A stretch of DNA of 64,000 bases, from NCBI GenBank assembly GCA_036362985.1, contig JAYGXS010000010.1, positions 12,685,499-12,749,498 of the forward strand, given 5' to 3'. The notes under the pieces are model-generated. The model was not told where the DNA came from. It was given only the letters and a program-made list of their open reading frames with translations, and searched no databases. This stretch comes from Ligula intestinalis (Eukaryota > Platyhelminthes > Cestoda > Diphyllobothriidea > Diphyllobothriidae). The translations under genes were made by a program, and so were the position numbers. Shown here in pieces: positions 10,986-22,659 of this stretch (its first letter is position 1; each line of letters begins with the position of its first letter).

Positions 10986-13900
10986 ATCATTCGTAGAGTG
11001 CGCAATATGGTAATGTTTTCGATGCTAGCTTTAGTGAGTTTTATGGCTAAGCAACCATCACACCAACATCCAAAACTGGTAAGGCAATTTAGTCACTAGT
11101 TGTAGATACGTTATCTGTTGTGGGGTTTCAAGCTTAACAAAAATGTCCAGAGATTAAGGACTTGGCCACGATATTTTCAGCCTCAATCAAAAGAATTTTT
11201 CCATCAAAATGGAAGCGATTTCAATTTATTACAAGGCCTTTGATGTATGGAATTTATCAGCATCCCCAGAAATGGGACGTTTATCGGGAGCATTGAAAAT
11301 AAAGCAGCTAATTCCGAGTTGATACCGTACAGTAGAAGCACCTTTTGGGCAAAATGGCTCAGCATTATTGTTTTTTTAGGCAAGGTCCACATTCTGTACG
11401 CTCAGTACACCTTAAAAAACGACACGTGTCAAACATTTCCATGATGAATTGGATATCGTTTTCGAAAGAACTTCTTCCATCAAAGTTAACTTACTATGGA
11501 AGTTATAAAATCAAATGAACCACACCGAGAAAAGGCCAACAAATGCCATCGGAAGATTCAAAGAAAGCCATGCTTAATCACAAAGCGCGTACAGGCGATC
11601 TATTTGAATATGAAAATTATGAAAAGAAAGAAGATCTTCGGAAAATCGAGTTGTACTCGTGAATTTTCGAACAAGTATCACGTGTTCGTCGTCAGACTAA
11701 ATTAAAAGTGAGGGCTGGGAATGTTGCACTAGATGTTTTGGAGGCAGAGGTTACAACGGACCTATGATAATGCTGTTTCGTTCAATAAAACACAAATAAG
11801 TCCCATGGAAGTTTGAGGAAATATAAGTATTTCGACAGGTGTTCCCAACTTACACAGTTAAAATGGGTTGTAAGATTAGAAATCAAAACACTACTGCAAA
11901 TTGATGTCACGTTGGTGGTAGTCTCGTAACCCTAACATGAATTACGTGATTACGCATGTGGCGTAATTTGCATTAGCGCGTCTGACACTGGTCAAGCAGC
12001 TGAAACACCACATGCGTTTTTGCAAATATACACGTCATTTCTGCGATACTTGTTGAGGATTGGCTGTACAGTCAAAGTGTGTGAGGGGCAATTGAAATTC
12101 CACTTGACAAAAGTGCTTTGGCATTTAATGGGTGATCAAATTAGGGCACGATCTCCTATTGAATTATCAACGTAAACGACATATTAGCCTCTGATTTTCA
12201 GGATGATAAGTTGGAGGATGTAGAACAGAAGAATATTACTCTCACAATAAAGGAAACTGTATCCGGTTGTCGCCCTCGGAACGGCCTTTTACTGATATAG
12301 GTCGATTAGGTTTCCGCAAAAATGCGTTACGGAATCAATTCTGTGTCATAGCAGCGATGGCGAACTTAGTATGCGATGCACAACCAATTGCGAAACGCCT
12401 CTGCCCCATCAAAAAGGAGGTTGCAAAAATTCTCCATTTTCAGAAGAGTTTGGATTCAACACGACCATCCAAAAGATGTGGCTAGTCAATAACGCTGTCA
12501 GTTATGAGAAGACTGTTATAATATACAGTATTGCGAGTCCTGCAAGCAACTTGCTTAAGTTTGCAAATGACTTATTATTTTTCCCATGCCAGCGAGAACG
12601 CATTTACGAAAATTAATTGATAATAATGAGTAGCATTAGCCATATAAATTACTGAAAAGAACTAAAAGAAGTACTTAGTGTTTGATGAGAAACAGTAAAT
12701 TTTCTCGAAAAACCCCAGGTTCTCGAGACGTAAAAAATCGAACAATTAATTAAAAGAATTTGTTTAGTATACAATTTAAAGCAACGACTTTCTTCATGTA
12801 AAAAGAACTAACCTTTAGTCAAAATATTTTATGCATGTGGTAGTTAGTGGATAGCTAGCTACTGAATATCATGGAATAAAGTCTATCAGCATTTCGCACG
12901 TTTTCAGTGTATTCATTAATCAGTTGATAAATTGCTCGACGTTGACATCAAAACATTTAAAATAAGATATAACTAAACAGCATTTACCGAAAAAACGAAC
13001 TTTTGGATATAAGTTCTTCTGAAGATGGTCATGTAGGTCATATGTGGAAACGCTTCAAAACAGCAAATAACATTGTCGAGCATACAAAATGTCTGCTAGA
13101 TACCACGCATATTGTTTTTTCTAAGATCGATAAAAATTAATTTGCATAGGTAACCTCTTTAAAAAGTGCTTTTATTGGATACTTAAGAGGAGAACTACTG
13201 TGTATATTAACTTTTTTCAAGGTAATGTCACAGTAAAATTAGAGACTTTTGACAATTTCTTTAAGTAACCTAAAGAAAACGACTATTTGACTGGAGGTGA
13301 AAGAACATACTTTTTGTCTCAATGACGGATTATTTTTCGCTTACAGGGATAAATTCCACGATCGGCAATAAGCTTGCGAGTGCAAAAAAAACAGGCCAGG
13401 AATATGATCATTTTTTAAATACTGTTCCGTTTCTAAAAGACGCTTGACGTATTTTCAATAGGGCTATCTATAAGTTGTCTCAGCGTTACGATATGGACAC
13501 TTTGCTTACGCGCAAGGCCAACTGTGTGGAACAAGAACATGTTCTACCAAAAGCGTTTTTGTTGCTGCATTCTGTGCAAAGAAACTTCACAGAGTAGCTA
13601 AATGTAATTTTTTAAACTTGAACTCTGCTTATTCATGAAAATAAATGCGATTACTTAAAGTTTGCTTCACTTCCATTTGATCAACTTCGCACAAAACTTT
13701 CCAGTTCAGAAAGGGATTATTATTCCACCTTTTTTTACTAATTATGGAAAACCTCCACAGCACAATGTATATTAGATAAAAGTTTGGTTCTGTCTTTCCT
13801 TTGAGCAGGAAGAATTTCTTTAACAAAATTTCTCATGATGTAGCCAAAATGAGTGCCTATTTTCCCCAATAACGTTATATTAGATGGCAGTTTTCCAAAC

Positions 13901-14534
13901 TAAAGCCCTACTTATTATTAAGTACACTCAGTTGATCAAAATAACCTGTCCAGATATACGCCAAACTACCAAGTTAAATTTCGTCATGAAAGTTGTTTGC
14001 AGGACTCGCAGGACTGTACTTAAAATAAAGCAGCAACAGTATTTCAGATATTAGCAAGCGACAGTACCTTTGCATGAACAGAAAGAGTTAATGTATATTA
14101 TAATGCCTGGGTAAATGCAGAGGAAGAAGGATGTCCCTGAAGAACACGAAAGATGCAATTGTTTTGATGAAATCACCCATTATGTATAGACAAGAAACTT
14201 TATATGGCTGTCAGCTGGTAGGTTTTGTCAGTGGCGCCTAAAGCAGAAATACGAATACCTCTGTTTTAAGACACCTCTTGATAAGGTTCAAACTTTTCTT
14301 ACCAACAAAGCAACGAAAATACTTATAAGAATTAAGACCAGTCAGCCAATTCCCTCAATAGCAGCAGCCTTTTGCGGCAATGAGATATACGGCCTATAAA
14401 GCCAGCCGGACAGAGTGCTCAACCTATATTTTCATCAGCAACCTATGATCGAATATTCTAAGCACTCTTTCAACGCCTTAGATTGTCTTTTTCTTTGATT
14501 TATATGACTGTCTGCGCTGACTGATAACCTTGCG
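10986..14534. other. No confident gene; several short ORFs
   Basis: Holds short ORFs (for example 11204-11236 onward in a frame starting MEAISIYYKAFDVW, and 12267-12616) that look somewhat protein-like but match nothing I know and lack paired splice sites. The rest is AT-rich and featureless. Confidence 0.4.
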
Positions 14535-15545
14535 TTTTTTAAAATTTTTTTCTGTTCAAATGGACCCCTCTGTATGAATTTACTTCTACGTGCAACGCCC
14601 GGATCTATAAAGACAGATAAAGACAGCGTGGCGATGGGTTCATCACTTGGACTGTTTCGCGCAAATATGTTTATGCACAAGATCCAGAAAACAAGTCAAA
14701 GGGACACGATCAACGACCTTGAAGTATATCATCATTGCATGGATGAAATCCTCTGTCTGACAGATCACAAAATGTACATCAAACACCAAGTCCGAGTGTT
14801 CAACAGCGTGCGTCCATTGCTCAAGATTTCCGCCGAGTTTGAGGTGCATAATAAAATGCCGAACTCTGATTCCCTTCTATGAAGTCAAAAGGATGTACCT
14901 ACGCTGTGTAGTGTATTCCGAAAGAAAACTCGTACGGAAAGAACATAGACTGTCAAACATCCTAGATATAAAACGAATACCTGTGCTGAGACTGGCAGCT
15001 AGAGTGTGACATGTCTGATCCCCTGAAACTGTTGACACAGAACTTCAGCAGCTGCAGAGCGCACTTCTTAAAACCACAAACTCAGAAGAGTTGATGTTTA
15101 GGATCACTTGCGAATGCACCAGAAAGCATGTTTGGATCACTCAAGAAAAGAAAAGTGTGTTGATACGGCTGTCTGTATTAAACCGTGCAAAAAGCGAACT
15201 GAAAAGATGAAATCTAAAAAGAGACCCATCACCAGCACTTCCTCGTTAACAAACCTACGCGTACTGTTCGTTTACCCTTCTAGCTTAAGCTTGGGAGGTA
15301 AGGGCTGAATACTGCTAAATGCTAAATTGATGTTTATGTCCTCCTTCACCTCTTCCTCTGGAGCAGGATACATTGGCCGACAAAAAAAGCACCGAGATGA
15401 AGGTTACATGAACATACAATAGCCTGGCTCAATAAAAATAACTCTAGGTCCACTTCGAGTTCCTTTCTCGCACACTTAGTCAATGATAATCACCGACCCG
15501 ATCGCAATAAAGCCCAGTTCTCTTAAAGTCTATACCAAGATGTTT
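14535..15545 (+). mobile_element. Decayed Penelope-like element (family C)
   Basis: A plus-strand relic running from RT to endonuclease. The open stretch 14574-14882 has DSVAMGSSLGLFRANMFM, the PLE palm box 'GVAMGSPLGPLLANIFM'. The following YHHCMDEILCLT stands where 'RYVDDI' is expected; the first Asp is still readable as MDE but the second is lost. About 600 bases on (15355-15545) SSGAGYIGRQKKHRDE marks the GIY-YIG core, then PSSLKVYTK marks its C-terminal strand. Multiple stops and frameshifts separate the parts. It resembles family B more than A. Confidence 0.65.
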
Positions 15546-16083
15546 TCTCACCAGCTGAGGCAGTGGTTACACGACAACTTATCTAGTGCTGTTCTCTCAG
15601 ATGACGCCTATACAAGTGCTTCCTTTTCCAGAGGTGACGCCAGGTCAAGATCGCATGTCGCCGGCACACCCTACTGACAGCGCTTAGTCGGTGCAGGTAA
15701 GAGACATTTTCACTCCATGTACTCGGTCCATGAACATAACTCACACCTCACTGTATTCCCTTTCCCAGTCCAGTGATCTTAACATGCTGGATTTGGCATG
15801 CAAAACATGAGTTTCAATTATAAGGCATTTATAAAACCTGGTCATTTCTTCTATGTTAGTCAGACTCGATGATAGATACATGTTTGTCAAACTGACTTTT
15901 GAACTTTTTACTCGTTTTGTTATTCTTCATCATTTTCTCAAATGAAGTGTGAAATTATACTTCCCATTCGGATAGATTGTCGTGCAATTCAAACGAAACA
16001 CCGCTATCAGCAACTTTTTGATTTTTAGGTTTTTGACATCGAAAAGAATAATGGCATAAACTACTCAAAAACGCCCCTTCGTC
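15546..16083. other. No recognisable gene
   Basis: About 540 bases between a PLE relic and the ORF at 16096. No feature recognised. Confidence 0.4.
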
Positions 16084-16092
16084 CTTATAAAA
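16084..16092 (+). promoter_or_regulatory. TATA-like box
   Basis: The sequence cttataaaa stands only about 5 bases before the ATG at 16096. That is too close to be the promoter of a transcript using this ATG, unless translation starts further in. It is noted because it may mislead or may mark a chance match. Confidence 0.15.
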
Positions 16093-16095
16093 GCA

Positions 16096-16380
16096 ATGCG
16101 CCAATTTATAGTACTTTTAGTTCTAGAAACCTTACTGGCCTTTGAACAAACCAGCTCGGGAGACGTGCCACCTTCTCTTATATGCTTATACAATACAATG
16201 TTCACCCAACTTGCGTTGTTTAGGAGCGATGATTCACTCAAGGTCGTCGTGGGAGGTAAACTTCGGATAAAAGTTCGTCCGGCAAATAGAAAGACATTAA
16301 ACGAAACTGTGGATCTTATGAGAAACAAAATATATAAATTGCATAAAACTACGCTCAAAACAGACGTGAATCGACTATGA
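16096..16380 (+). CDS. Candidate small secreted protein, 94 aa
   Basis: Starts at ATG and is open for 94 codons. The N-terminus MRQFIVLLVLETLLA has a basic residue followed by a hydrophobic run, as in a signal peptide; the rest (about 75 residues) is polar, with one Cys and a predicted helical, Lys-rich C-terminus (VDLMRNKIYKLHKTTLK). A polyadenylation hexamer AATAAA follows 14 bases after the stop. The overall layout (short leader plus a small charged helical body) faintly recalls small secreted helical proteins of tapeworms, but I cannot align it to any family. A good donor (gggag/gtaaac) at about 16254 allows the alternative that only the first 53 codons are an exon. It may be chance. Confidence 0.3.
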   Translation: MRQFIVLLVLETLLAFEQTSSGDVPPSLICLYNTMFTQLALFRSDDSLKVVVGGKLRIKVRPANRKTLNETVDLMRNKIYKLHKTTLKTDVNRL

Positions 16381-16393
16381 AAGTTCAAACTTG

Positions 16394-16399
16394 AATAAA
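16394..16399 (+). terminator. Polyadenylation signal AATAAA
   Basis: Canonical hexamer 14 bases after the stop of the 16096-16380 ORF. In AT-rich DNA this occurs often by chance, so it is only supportive. Confidence 0.25.
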
Positions 16400-18574
16400 A
16401 AGCATGTGATATGATCCTGTCTCAGATTTTTACTAAAAATCTGGCCACAGGTGATTTCAAAATCCACAACCAGTAAGCACAATGTCTGAGGTTTGAAAAT
16501 TGACACCCGGTCTTGCGATTAGCAAATTCTACTTAACGTTACTCAGCCTTATGACTAGGCTGCTTAGACCATTTAGGCTCATTTAAATAAATTTATTATC
16601 GTGTTTTTGCATTAATGTGAACGTAAACCAATATTAAATTGCAAAATAAGTCACTGATGTACACATTTTTTAGGAAGTATGTGAGAGGGTTTGTTGACAA
16701 CAGAAGTTTAAGAAGTGCACCTCATGCACCGCTTGTCTATGTATTTTGTCCCATGGAAACTGTGGCCGCAGGAGTTTCATCGGTGAGTTATAAGGATAGG
16801 CAGTGAAATATACTTTAATAACTGCTGTATGCATTTTGTCTGTATTTAGAAATGTTGTTGATTTATATCTGTAGATTTTCCTAATATGTATTATCATTTA
16901 GGTATTGCGGAAGCACTTGATTTTAAAAATGGAGGTTTCTTGCTATTCCTGACAAAAAAAATAGAAATGGTGATGAAAGGTTCGTCTACGTCAACTTACC
17001 TCATGTCCAAAGTACAGTTGTGTAGTTAGATTAGTAAAGTGCACGGCGCGAGGCGCCACCCACACCATATAATCTGCATGTGGAACAACTTACTCCCAGC
17101 GGCCGCATGAAACAAATTCAAATGCATTTTTTTACTTAACACTTAATTCTAAAAAGCTTTCCTCCCGTAATGTCCTATTCTCCTCCCCTTAAGCGCTATC
17201 ACTAATGCCGAGATTTGGGTATAGGACGTGCAATACCTAAACTACCTTTACTAAAATAATAATTAGACGCAAGAGATTGGTCTGAGAATGTGATGGACGT
17301 ATACACAATCGATATACTTCAATTTCAATAGTGTTTTCTTACTTTAAATATGTTTTGCCCATTTAATCTTAGTTCATGTTGCATCGTTAACATGACCAAA
17401 CATTTCGTAATGGGAGTGGATTAAGTATTTTTTTGGTATAACAAGAACCTCTACATTTTTGAATACGATGTTCCTAAAAGAGGACGACCACGACTTATCT
17501 AGGTGTGAAATTATTCGATGTAAGGTAGTATGCTGACCTACTTTTACAACGAAAGTAGTCCGGATGCGATTAGAACCCATGACAAGAAGGTCAAGGTATT
17601 ATTACAATCAAGAAACAAACCATTTGATCAGCGCAGGGCCGATAATAAGCGCTGTCTTAGAGTTCATGTCGTTCAAATTATCCACCCAACCTACCACAGC
17701 CTATGAAAGGTACCAATTACAAGGCATCTTCTAGGGAACAAGACAAGGATCAACTAGATTACTATTAGGGTATGGGTTTGAATCCTTCAAGTATCGGAAT
17801 AATGAATCTACTCCGCCACAACTTACTTTGCTAAATAATTTATTTCGTAGCGGAATGGTACAGGCATTGTCATGTTCTTGCGAACTTGTTGATACACGTA
17901 CAAAACTGTGGCGTGGTTTTCGGAAAAACCAATAATATCAACGCATCACTATGCAAAGTAAATCTTCATACTGCATATGTATTTCAGGTAATTACATTAT
18001 CACAAGTCATAAGGCTATACAGCCTTCTGAAGTCATGTAAATAGCAAACTATAATTTAAGTAACGGTTTGTACTTATAATGCACTTGATATGCAACAGAT
18101 TTGTTAGAAGAACAGATTTCACATGCGCATCCAACTTGACCGAATTATAACTAAGTTCTTACTAATTTAAAAGCAAGCAAAATGTGTAGTTGCGTCTTTC
18201 AAACTGTTAGTTGCCATAAAATTTTCAAACGGTGTACTTCTTTTTACTCCCTGATTTTCAAAGTTCATTTGAATTTTCCAAAAAAAGCCGTACTTAATTT
18301 GGTGATAACCTCTATTCGAAGAAAAGCCCTCTCAGTTTATTCATACTTTTACTTCTTATGGGGCCACTGATATTTCCATGTAGGCATTTTCATCCTTGAA
18401 GTCTGAATGTTGATACGTTTATATTTATAAAATTGATAGGCTGTCTGTCGATATAGTGTCCACTTCGATACCAAAAGCTCAGAGAACTGAAAATGCTGTC
18501 CCAGTGATTGCGTTTTTCATCTCCTTTGCATAACTGTGAAACTGTAAAACTGATACTGCTACAGTTTCCTATTC
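16400..18574. other. No recognisable gene
   Basis: AT-rich, short ORFs only. A B-box-like GGGTTTGAATCC at about 17771 has no matching A box, so no tRNA or SINE is called. Confidence 0.45.
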
Positions 18575-18660
18575 ATGACTCTGATGATGAATCCACGACG
18601 GATGTCGAAACGTCAGACGAATAAAAGTATGGTTCCAGCGATCAAGTCTACCTCTCAAGT
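18575..18660 (+). repeat. Solo family A PLE terminal motif
   Basis: Contains CTGATGA (18581-18587), a short hairpin ATCC/GGAT, GAAA (18607-18610), the self-complementary CGTCAGACG and AATAAA (18620-18625), then ccagcgatcaagtctacctc as in the other family A ends. No coding part is attached, so this is an isolated end. Confidence 0.65.
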
Positions 18661-19334
18661 GAAACGTTTATGGGTAAGCCTCCTTCAAGCAAGGCTTATT
18701 TAAGTTGCTTCAAAATTTTTCAAACGGCAAATGTTTGGTTTGGCATGCCTAATACATGCTTGCCTTTATTAATAATAAAACTGAGTAGATTCTTATAGTT
18801 CTATACAAAGACGTTCCAGGTTAAAAATCGAAGGAATAGTTCATATCTATCGGATAAGGTTTTTCCTGCGACGGGCGTCAATTCTCCACTCGAAAAACCC
18901 TGAATGATAAATATTAAGCAAAATGTGAGATGGTAGCCAGAATAATCGGCTTTGGACTCATCAAATTCCTCTTATTTCGCGGATGACTAAAGCGCTCATC
19001 GGCTATGGCGTTAGACCTCGCTACGATGATGGATATGCTTGTTAGCCCTGTACAAAAAATTAATCGATGTTGCTTACGTTTCTTCAGTTTGGTTTGGCTA
19101 TCTTGGTCAGTCACTTATGTGTGCAATCACACAGCACCTTATGTGCCGTAGAAAGGCTTATATGCCTGCTTAAAGCCTAAAATGGAGAACAACTGGTTAT
19201 GATCACCAGGATCGGAGTTTTATTTGCCTCAACTTTCAAAATCCACCACTTTTCCGTCGAAGTTCATACACAGGGATTGGCAGTTTTCATAAAATACGGT
19301 CATTATGATAATGTACACTTATTGAGAAGAAGAC
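18661..19334. other. No recognisable gene
   Basis: About 670 bases without recognised features before the fold-back PLE A2. Confidence 0.4.
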
Positions 19335-19622
19335 TCGATAGCTGGAATAATATGTTTATTCGCCTAGCATTTCGACATCCGTCGCGAATTCATCATCAGA
19401 GACGTTAACCATAGCAGAAACGGGTAATGCATGAACAAAACATTGCAGTATTTATAGAGTACAGTCATTACTGCAAACATATAGCGACAATGAACGTTAA
19501 TTGCCTTCTTGCGCGTGGGTAGTTTGTTGGACAGCACGCGGGCTCTGACCTGTTGAACTTTCGTCACGGGCGGTGGGCACGGGCGTGATGATTGTTCGGC
19601 CATCTGACTCCCCGGTGTTGGC
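19335..19622 (-). repeat. Inverted terminal arm, left (A2)
   Basis: Reverse complement of 20695-20985: shared landmarks are the terminal motif (here gcatttcgacatccgtcgcg), 'ctgcaatgttttg', 'cttcttgcg' and, at the inner end, the gtgttggcgtac of the tail. Confidence 0.85.
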
Positions 19623-20100
19623 GTACGATGACGATGACCGAACGATGTACGAACAGGTGAAGGGGACACCGATGGGTTCACCGATTTCGGGACTCATAGC
19701 CGAGGCGGTCCTGCAGCGGCTGGAGTCACTGGTTTTCCAATACCACAAACCGAAATTCTGGGCTCGGTATGTGGATAACACCTTCGTCGTCATCGAACGG
19801 GATCAGGTGCTCACGCTTAAGGAACGTCTCAATGGCGTCTATTCGGACATCCAATTTACGATGGAGGAAGTAGAGAAAAACCAGCTGGCCTTTCTTGATG
19901 TCTTCGTCTGTTGCAAAGATTTTGGTGGTCTAAAGACTAAAGGATTCAGGAAAGCGACAAACACGATGCAAGTACTGAATAACAACAGCAACCACCCAAT
20001 CAGCCACAAACGCAGTTGCGTAAAAACACTCTATCGACGAGTTGATACGCACTGCAGCGAAGAAGAAGACAAAGTTGCCGTAGTAGAAGACCTTCGATGA
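19573..20100 (+). pseudogene. PLE reverse transcriptase, truncated, YVDN active site
   Basis: A 175-codon frame; its first 15 or so codons lie in the inverted arm and are not RT. Then MYEQVKGTPMGSPISGLIAE, LESLVFQYHKPKFWARYV and the catalytic box. The box reads YVDN (19768-19779) where the family has YVDD or YMDD, so the second catalytic aspartate is lost. IQFTMEEVEKNQLAFLDV and KGFRKATNTM follow as in other family A copies. The RT is truncated at its N-terminus and catalytically dead. Confidence 0.85.
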
Positions 20101-20114
20101 GTGTTTAGAGAAAA

Positions 20115-20510
20115 TGGCTACCCGCGCAACTTCGTATACCAGTGCTTGCACAAACCAGATGGCTAACAAAAGCGCGAGGACCCCAAGATTTGGCGTTTCA
20201 TCCCGTGCGTCAAAAAACGTATTGCAAGCAGTCGGCCGCCTTCTCGCACCACTTTGAGTTGGAGTCGCACACAGGCCGGAGGCAACCATAAGGCCTCACA
20301 TAATGAAGCCAAAAGACCCACTGCCACGGCAAGAAACATCTGGGGTCGTCAACAGGATCTGGTGCAGTTGCGGTCAAAGCAATTATGTCGGAGAAACTGG
20401 AAGACTTCTCAGGATGCGAATTGCCGAACGCGCGGCTGCAGTACGGCGAAATGATGCCAATTCTCAAGTTGCGGGTCATTCGACGAGACCCGGCCACACC
20501 TTTTAATTTG
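20115..20510 (+). pseudogene. PLE linker and GIY-YIG endonuclease, frameshifted
   Basis: Continues from the RT in different frames. The best stretch (20303-20506) reads KDPLPRQETSGVV, RIWCSCGQSNYVGETGRLL and SQVAGHSTRPGHTF. It shows the paired cysteines before the endonuclease, the GIY-YIG variant NYVGETGR with its arginine, and the conserved histidine-rich C-terminal strand. A further stretch after a stop encodes SRELLESWFTGPQSINK, the usual PLE C-terminal helix. Confidence 0.8.
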
Positions 20511-20694
20511 ATGACGCTGAAGTTCTCGCAAGAGGGCACAACCGGGTGAGCCGAGAACTACTTGAGTCATGGTTCACGGGCCCCCAATCCATCAACAAGT
20601 GCAACGATTTGCCCAATCCATATTCAATCCTGAGATTCAATTTGGCCAAAGCAAGCCGTCACTTGAGGAATGGGCAGGCCACCGCCTCATTGTA

Positions 20695-20985
20695 CGCCAA
20701 CACCGGGGAGCCAGACGGTCGAGCAGTCATCATGCCCGAGCTCACTGCCCGTGACGAAAGTCCAACAACTCAGAGCACACGTGCCGTCCAACAAGCAGTC
20801 CACGCACAAGAAGGCAATTAACGTTAATTGTCGCTGTATGCTTGCAGTAATTACTGTGTCCTATAAATACTGCAAATGTCTGTGCATACTTAAACTTTCT
20901 GCTACTCATGTCTCTGATGACGAATCCGCGACGGATATCGAAACGTCAGGCGAATAAACATATTGTCCCAGCGATCGAGTCTACT
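20695..20985 (+). repeat. Inverted terminal arm, right (A2)
   Basis: The 3' tail of A2, repeated in inverse at 19335-19622. It includes the terminal motif with CTGATGA at about 20913, hairpin, GAAACGTCAGGCG and AATAAA. Confidence 0.85.
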
Positions 20986-21045
20986 TCTTCTTCTTATTCT
21001 TCTTCTTCTTCTTCTTCTTCATTTTCTTTTTTTTCTTCTTCTCAG
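20985..21045 (+). repeat. TTC/CTT microsatellite
   Basis: Impure (TTC)n run directly after the family A terminal motif. The same kind of run follows the terminal motif of family E at 29540-29605, and shorter CTT runs follow others. Confidence 0.9.
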
Positions 21046-21910
21046 TCCTTGTTCTTGGTTAGCAATCGCAGGATAGGTACTATACGTTACACATGTACTG
21101 TATTATGTGGAGAGCTTGGTAATGTACAAGAAAAGAATGCTGTTTGTCTGTATTTTACGTACTAACAAAAACAAAAATAATAATTTTCGACACGTAACCA
21201 GTTACGCACGCAGAGAGATAAGAATTTCACGCTATCCTTTTGGCAGACTGCGCTTTGTAGCCAGCGACTGGGATTATTAGCCGGCGGATTTTGCTGTGTA
21301 ACATTCTGTCCCTAGCTGACATGTTAAAATGTGCGTCACATATTGTTGATACATCCAGGGGAAGAATCTTACCTGCATCTCTTCTGCGTTGCCAGTGTTA
21401 AAATGGTAACTTGCTGACGTCGCTTTAATTTGTAACGGTGGCATGAGACGTGTATCACCGTTAAATTACGCCCTGTTGAAATCCCCCAAGGAAGAACACA
21501 ATAAGAAGGGCATAATTCTTGAATCCACCCGGAGGAGGGTTTATTGTGTAAAAAACCCGAAGGAACTGTCTCGGGTAGCTGCTGCAGGGTTAATCTCCAA
21601 CATCCTCGCTATCCGAGGTGGCTGCAACTCTTTGTGTCCCGCCTCGGGCCGAACCCGGCATTGGGAGCGAACTGGCGTCGCCACGTGTTCGCTGTTGCAA
21701 CAACTCTTCGTAAGGGGTTGACAGTGGCTTATAAGAGATTGTCTGCGCGTTCTCTTGTGGCCTAGTTGGCCGCATTGAGATAACGTCACGCGACCAGTTG
21801 ATCCTGTGGCTTTGTGCCTAACGCAGGGTCTTGTGCGTGCGTGCGTGCAGTCATGCGGTCTAAGGTCATCTCGCGTAGCCTGTTCAGTGAACGCTATTGA
21901 ACAAATAATT
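21046..21910. other. Unclassified, partly GC-rich block
   Basis: From about 21540 to 21860 the DNA is clearly richer in G and C than its surroundings, with overlapping ORFs on both strands (longest 129 codons, minus, 21541-21930) and a short gtgc/gcgt repeat near 21833-21848. No domain is recognised and the open frames probably follow from low stop density. It may be a fragment of an unrecognised repeat. Confidence 0.4.
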
Positions 21911-22560
21911 ACTGCCACGGCAAGGAACATCTAGGGTCGTTTAGAGGATCTAGTGCAGTTGCCGTCAAAACAAATATGTCAGAGAAACTGGCAGACGTCT
22001 CTAGACGCGAATTGCCGAAGATGCAGAAGCAGTGCGGCAAAATGATGCCAATTCTTAAGTTGCGGCTCATTCGACGAAACCTAGCCACACGTTCTAATTT
22101 GATGAGGCCGAAATTCTCGCAAGAGTTGACAATAGGGTGACCCGTGAACTACTTGAGCCATGGTTCCATAAGCAAGTGCAACGACCTGTCCAGCCTATAT
22201 TCAATCCTGAGATTCAATTTGGCCAAAGCAAGTCGTCACTTGAGGAACATGCAGGCCACCGCCTCATCCTACGACAACGGCGGAGAACCAGATGGCCAAA
22301 AATTTATCACGCCCGAGCCCACCGCCCGTGATAAAATTTCAACAGTTCAGAGCCCGCGTGCCGTTTACGCGCAAGAAGACAATTAACGTTAATATTCGGT
22401 ATATTTTTGCAGTAATGACTGTACTCTATAAATACTGCAAACTTCTGTGCATGCATTACCCGTTTCTGCTACTGTTCATGTCTCTGATGATGAATTTGCG
22501 ACGGATGTCGAAATTTCAGGCGAATAAACATATTGTCCCAGCAATCGAATCCTCTTCTTC
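21911..22560 (+). mobile_element. Penelope-like element A3, 5'-truncated
   Basis: Aligns without rearrangement to A2 from the endonuclease (start equivalent to about 20318) to the terminal motif, CTGATGA at about 22485 and AATAAA near 22527, followed by tcttcttct. It has several frame changes. The terminal GAAATTTCAGGCG departs from the GAAACGTCAGACG form. No inverted arm is attached to its 5' end. Confidence 0.8.
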
Positions 22561-22659
22561 TCAAATGGTTCCTGGGACAGGCATGTTAGCTTTTATCGAC
22601 AACGTACACTTATGCCAATCAAGTTAACCGTCTTCCAAAGATGTAGAGGAAAAAAAAGA

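Larger units (their letters stand above)
19335..20985 (+). mobile_element. Penelope-like element A2 with inverted 3' end at its 5' side
   Basis: The plus-strand body holds RT palm (from about 19625), linker, GIY-YIG and 3' tail, ending with the terminal motif (about 20905-20960) and a TTC array. The first 290 bases (19335-19622) are a reverse-complement copy of the last 290 (20695-20985), joined directly into the RT about 75 codons before the catalytic box. The 5' part of the RT is missing. Frameshifts and stops (for example the stop at 20098-20100 and frame changes in 20115-20510) break the ORF. Confidence 0.85.

Noticed and set aside
17755..17800. B-box-like gggtttgaatcc suggesting a tRNA gene
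   Set aside because: No A box at the right distance and no foldable arms.
20982..21165. Poly-serine ORF
   Set aside because: Translation of the TTC microsatellite. The same applies to the serine run in 29452-29796.
21541..21930. 129-codon minus ORF as a gene
   Set aside because: Stop-poor GC-rich DNA with open frames on both strands; no domain or start context.
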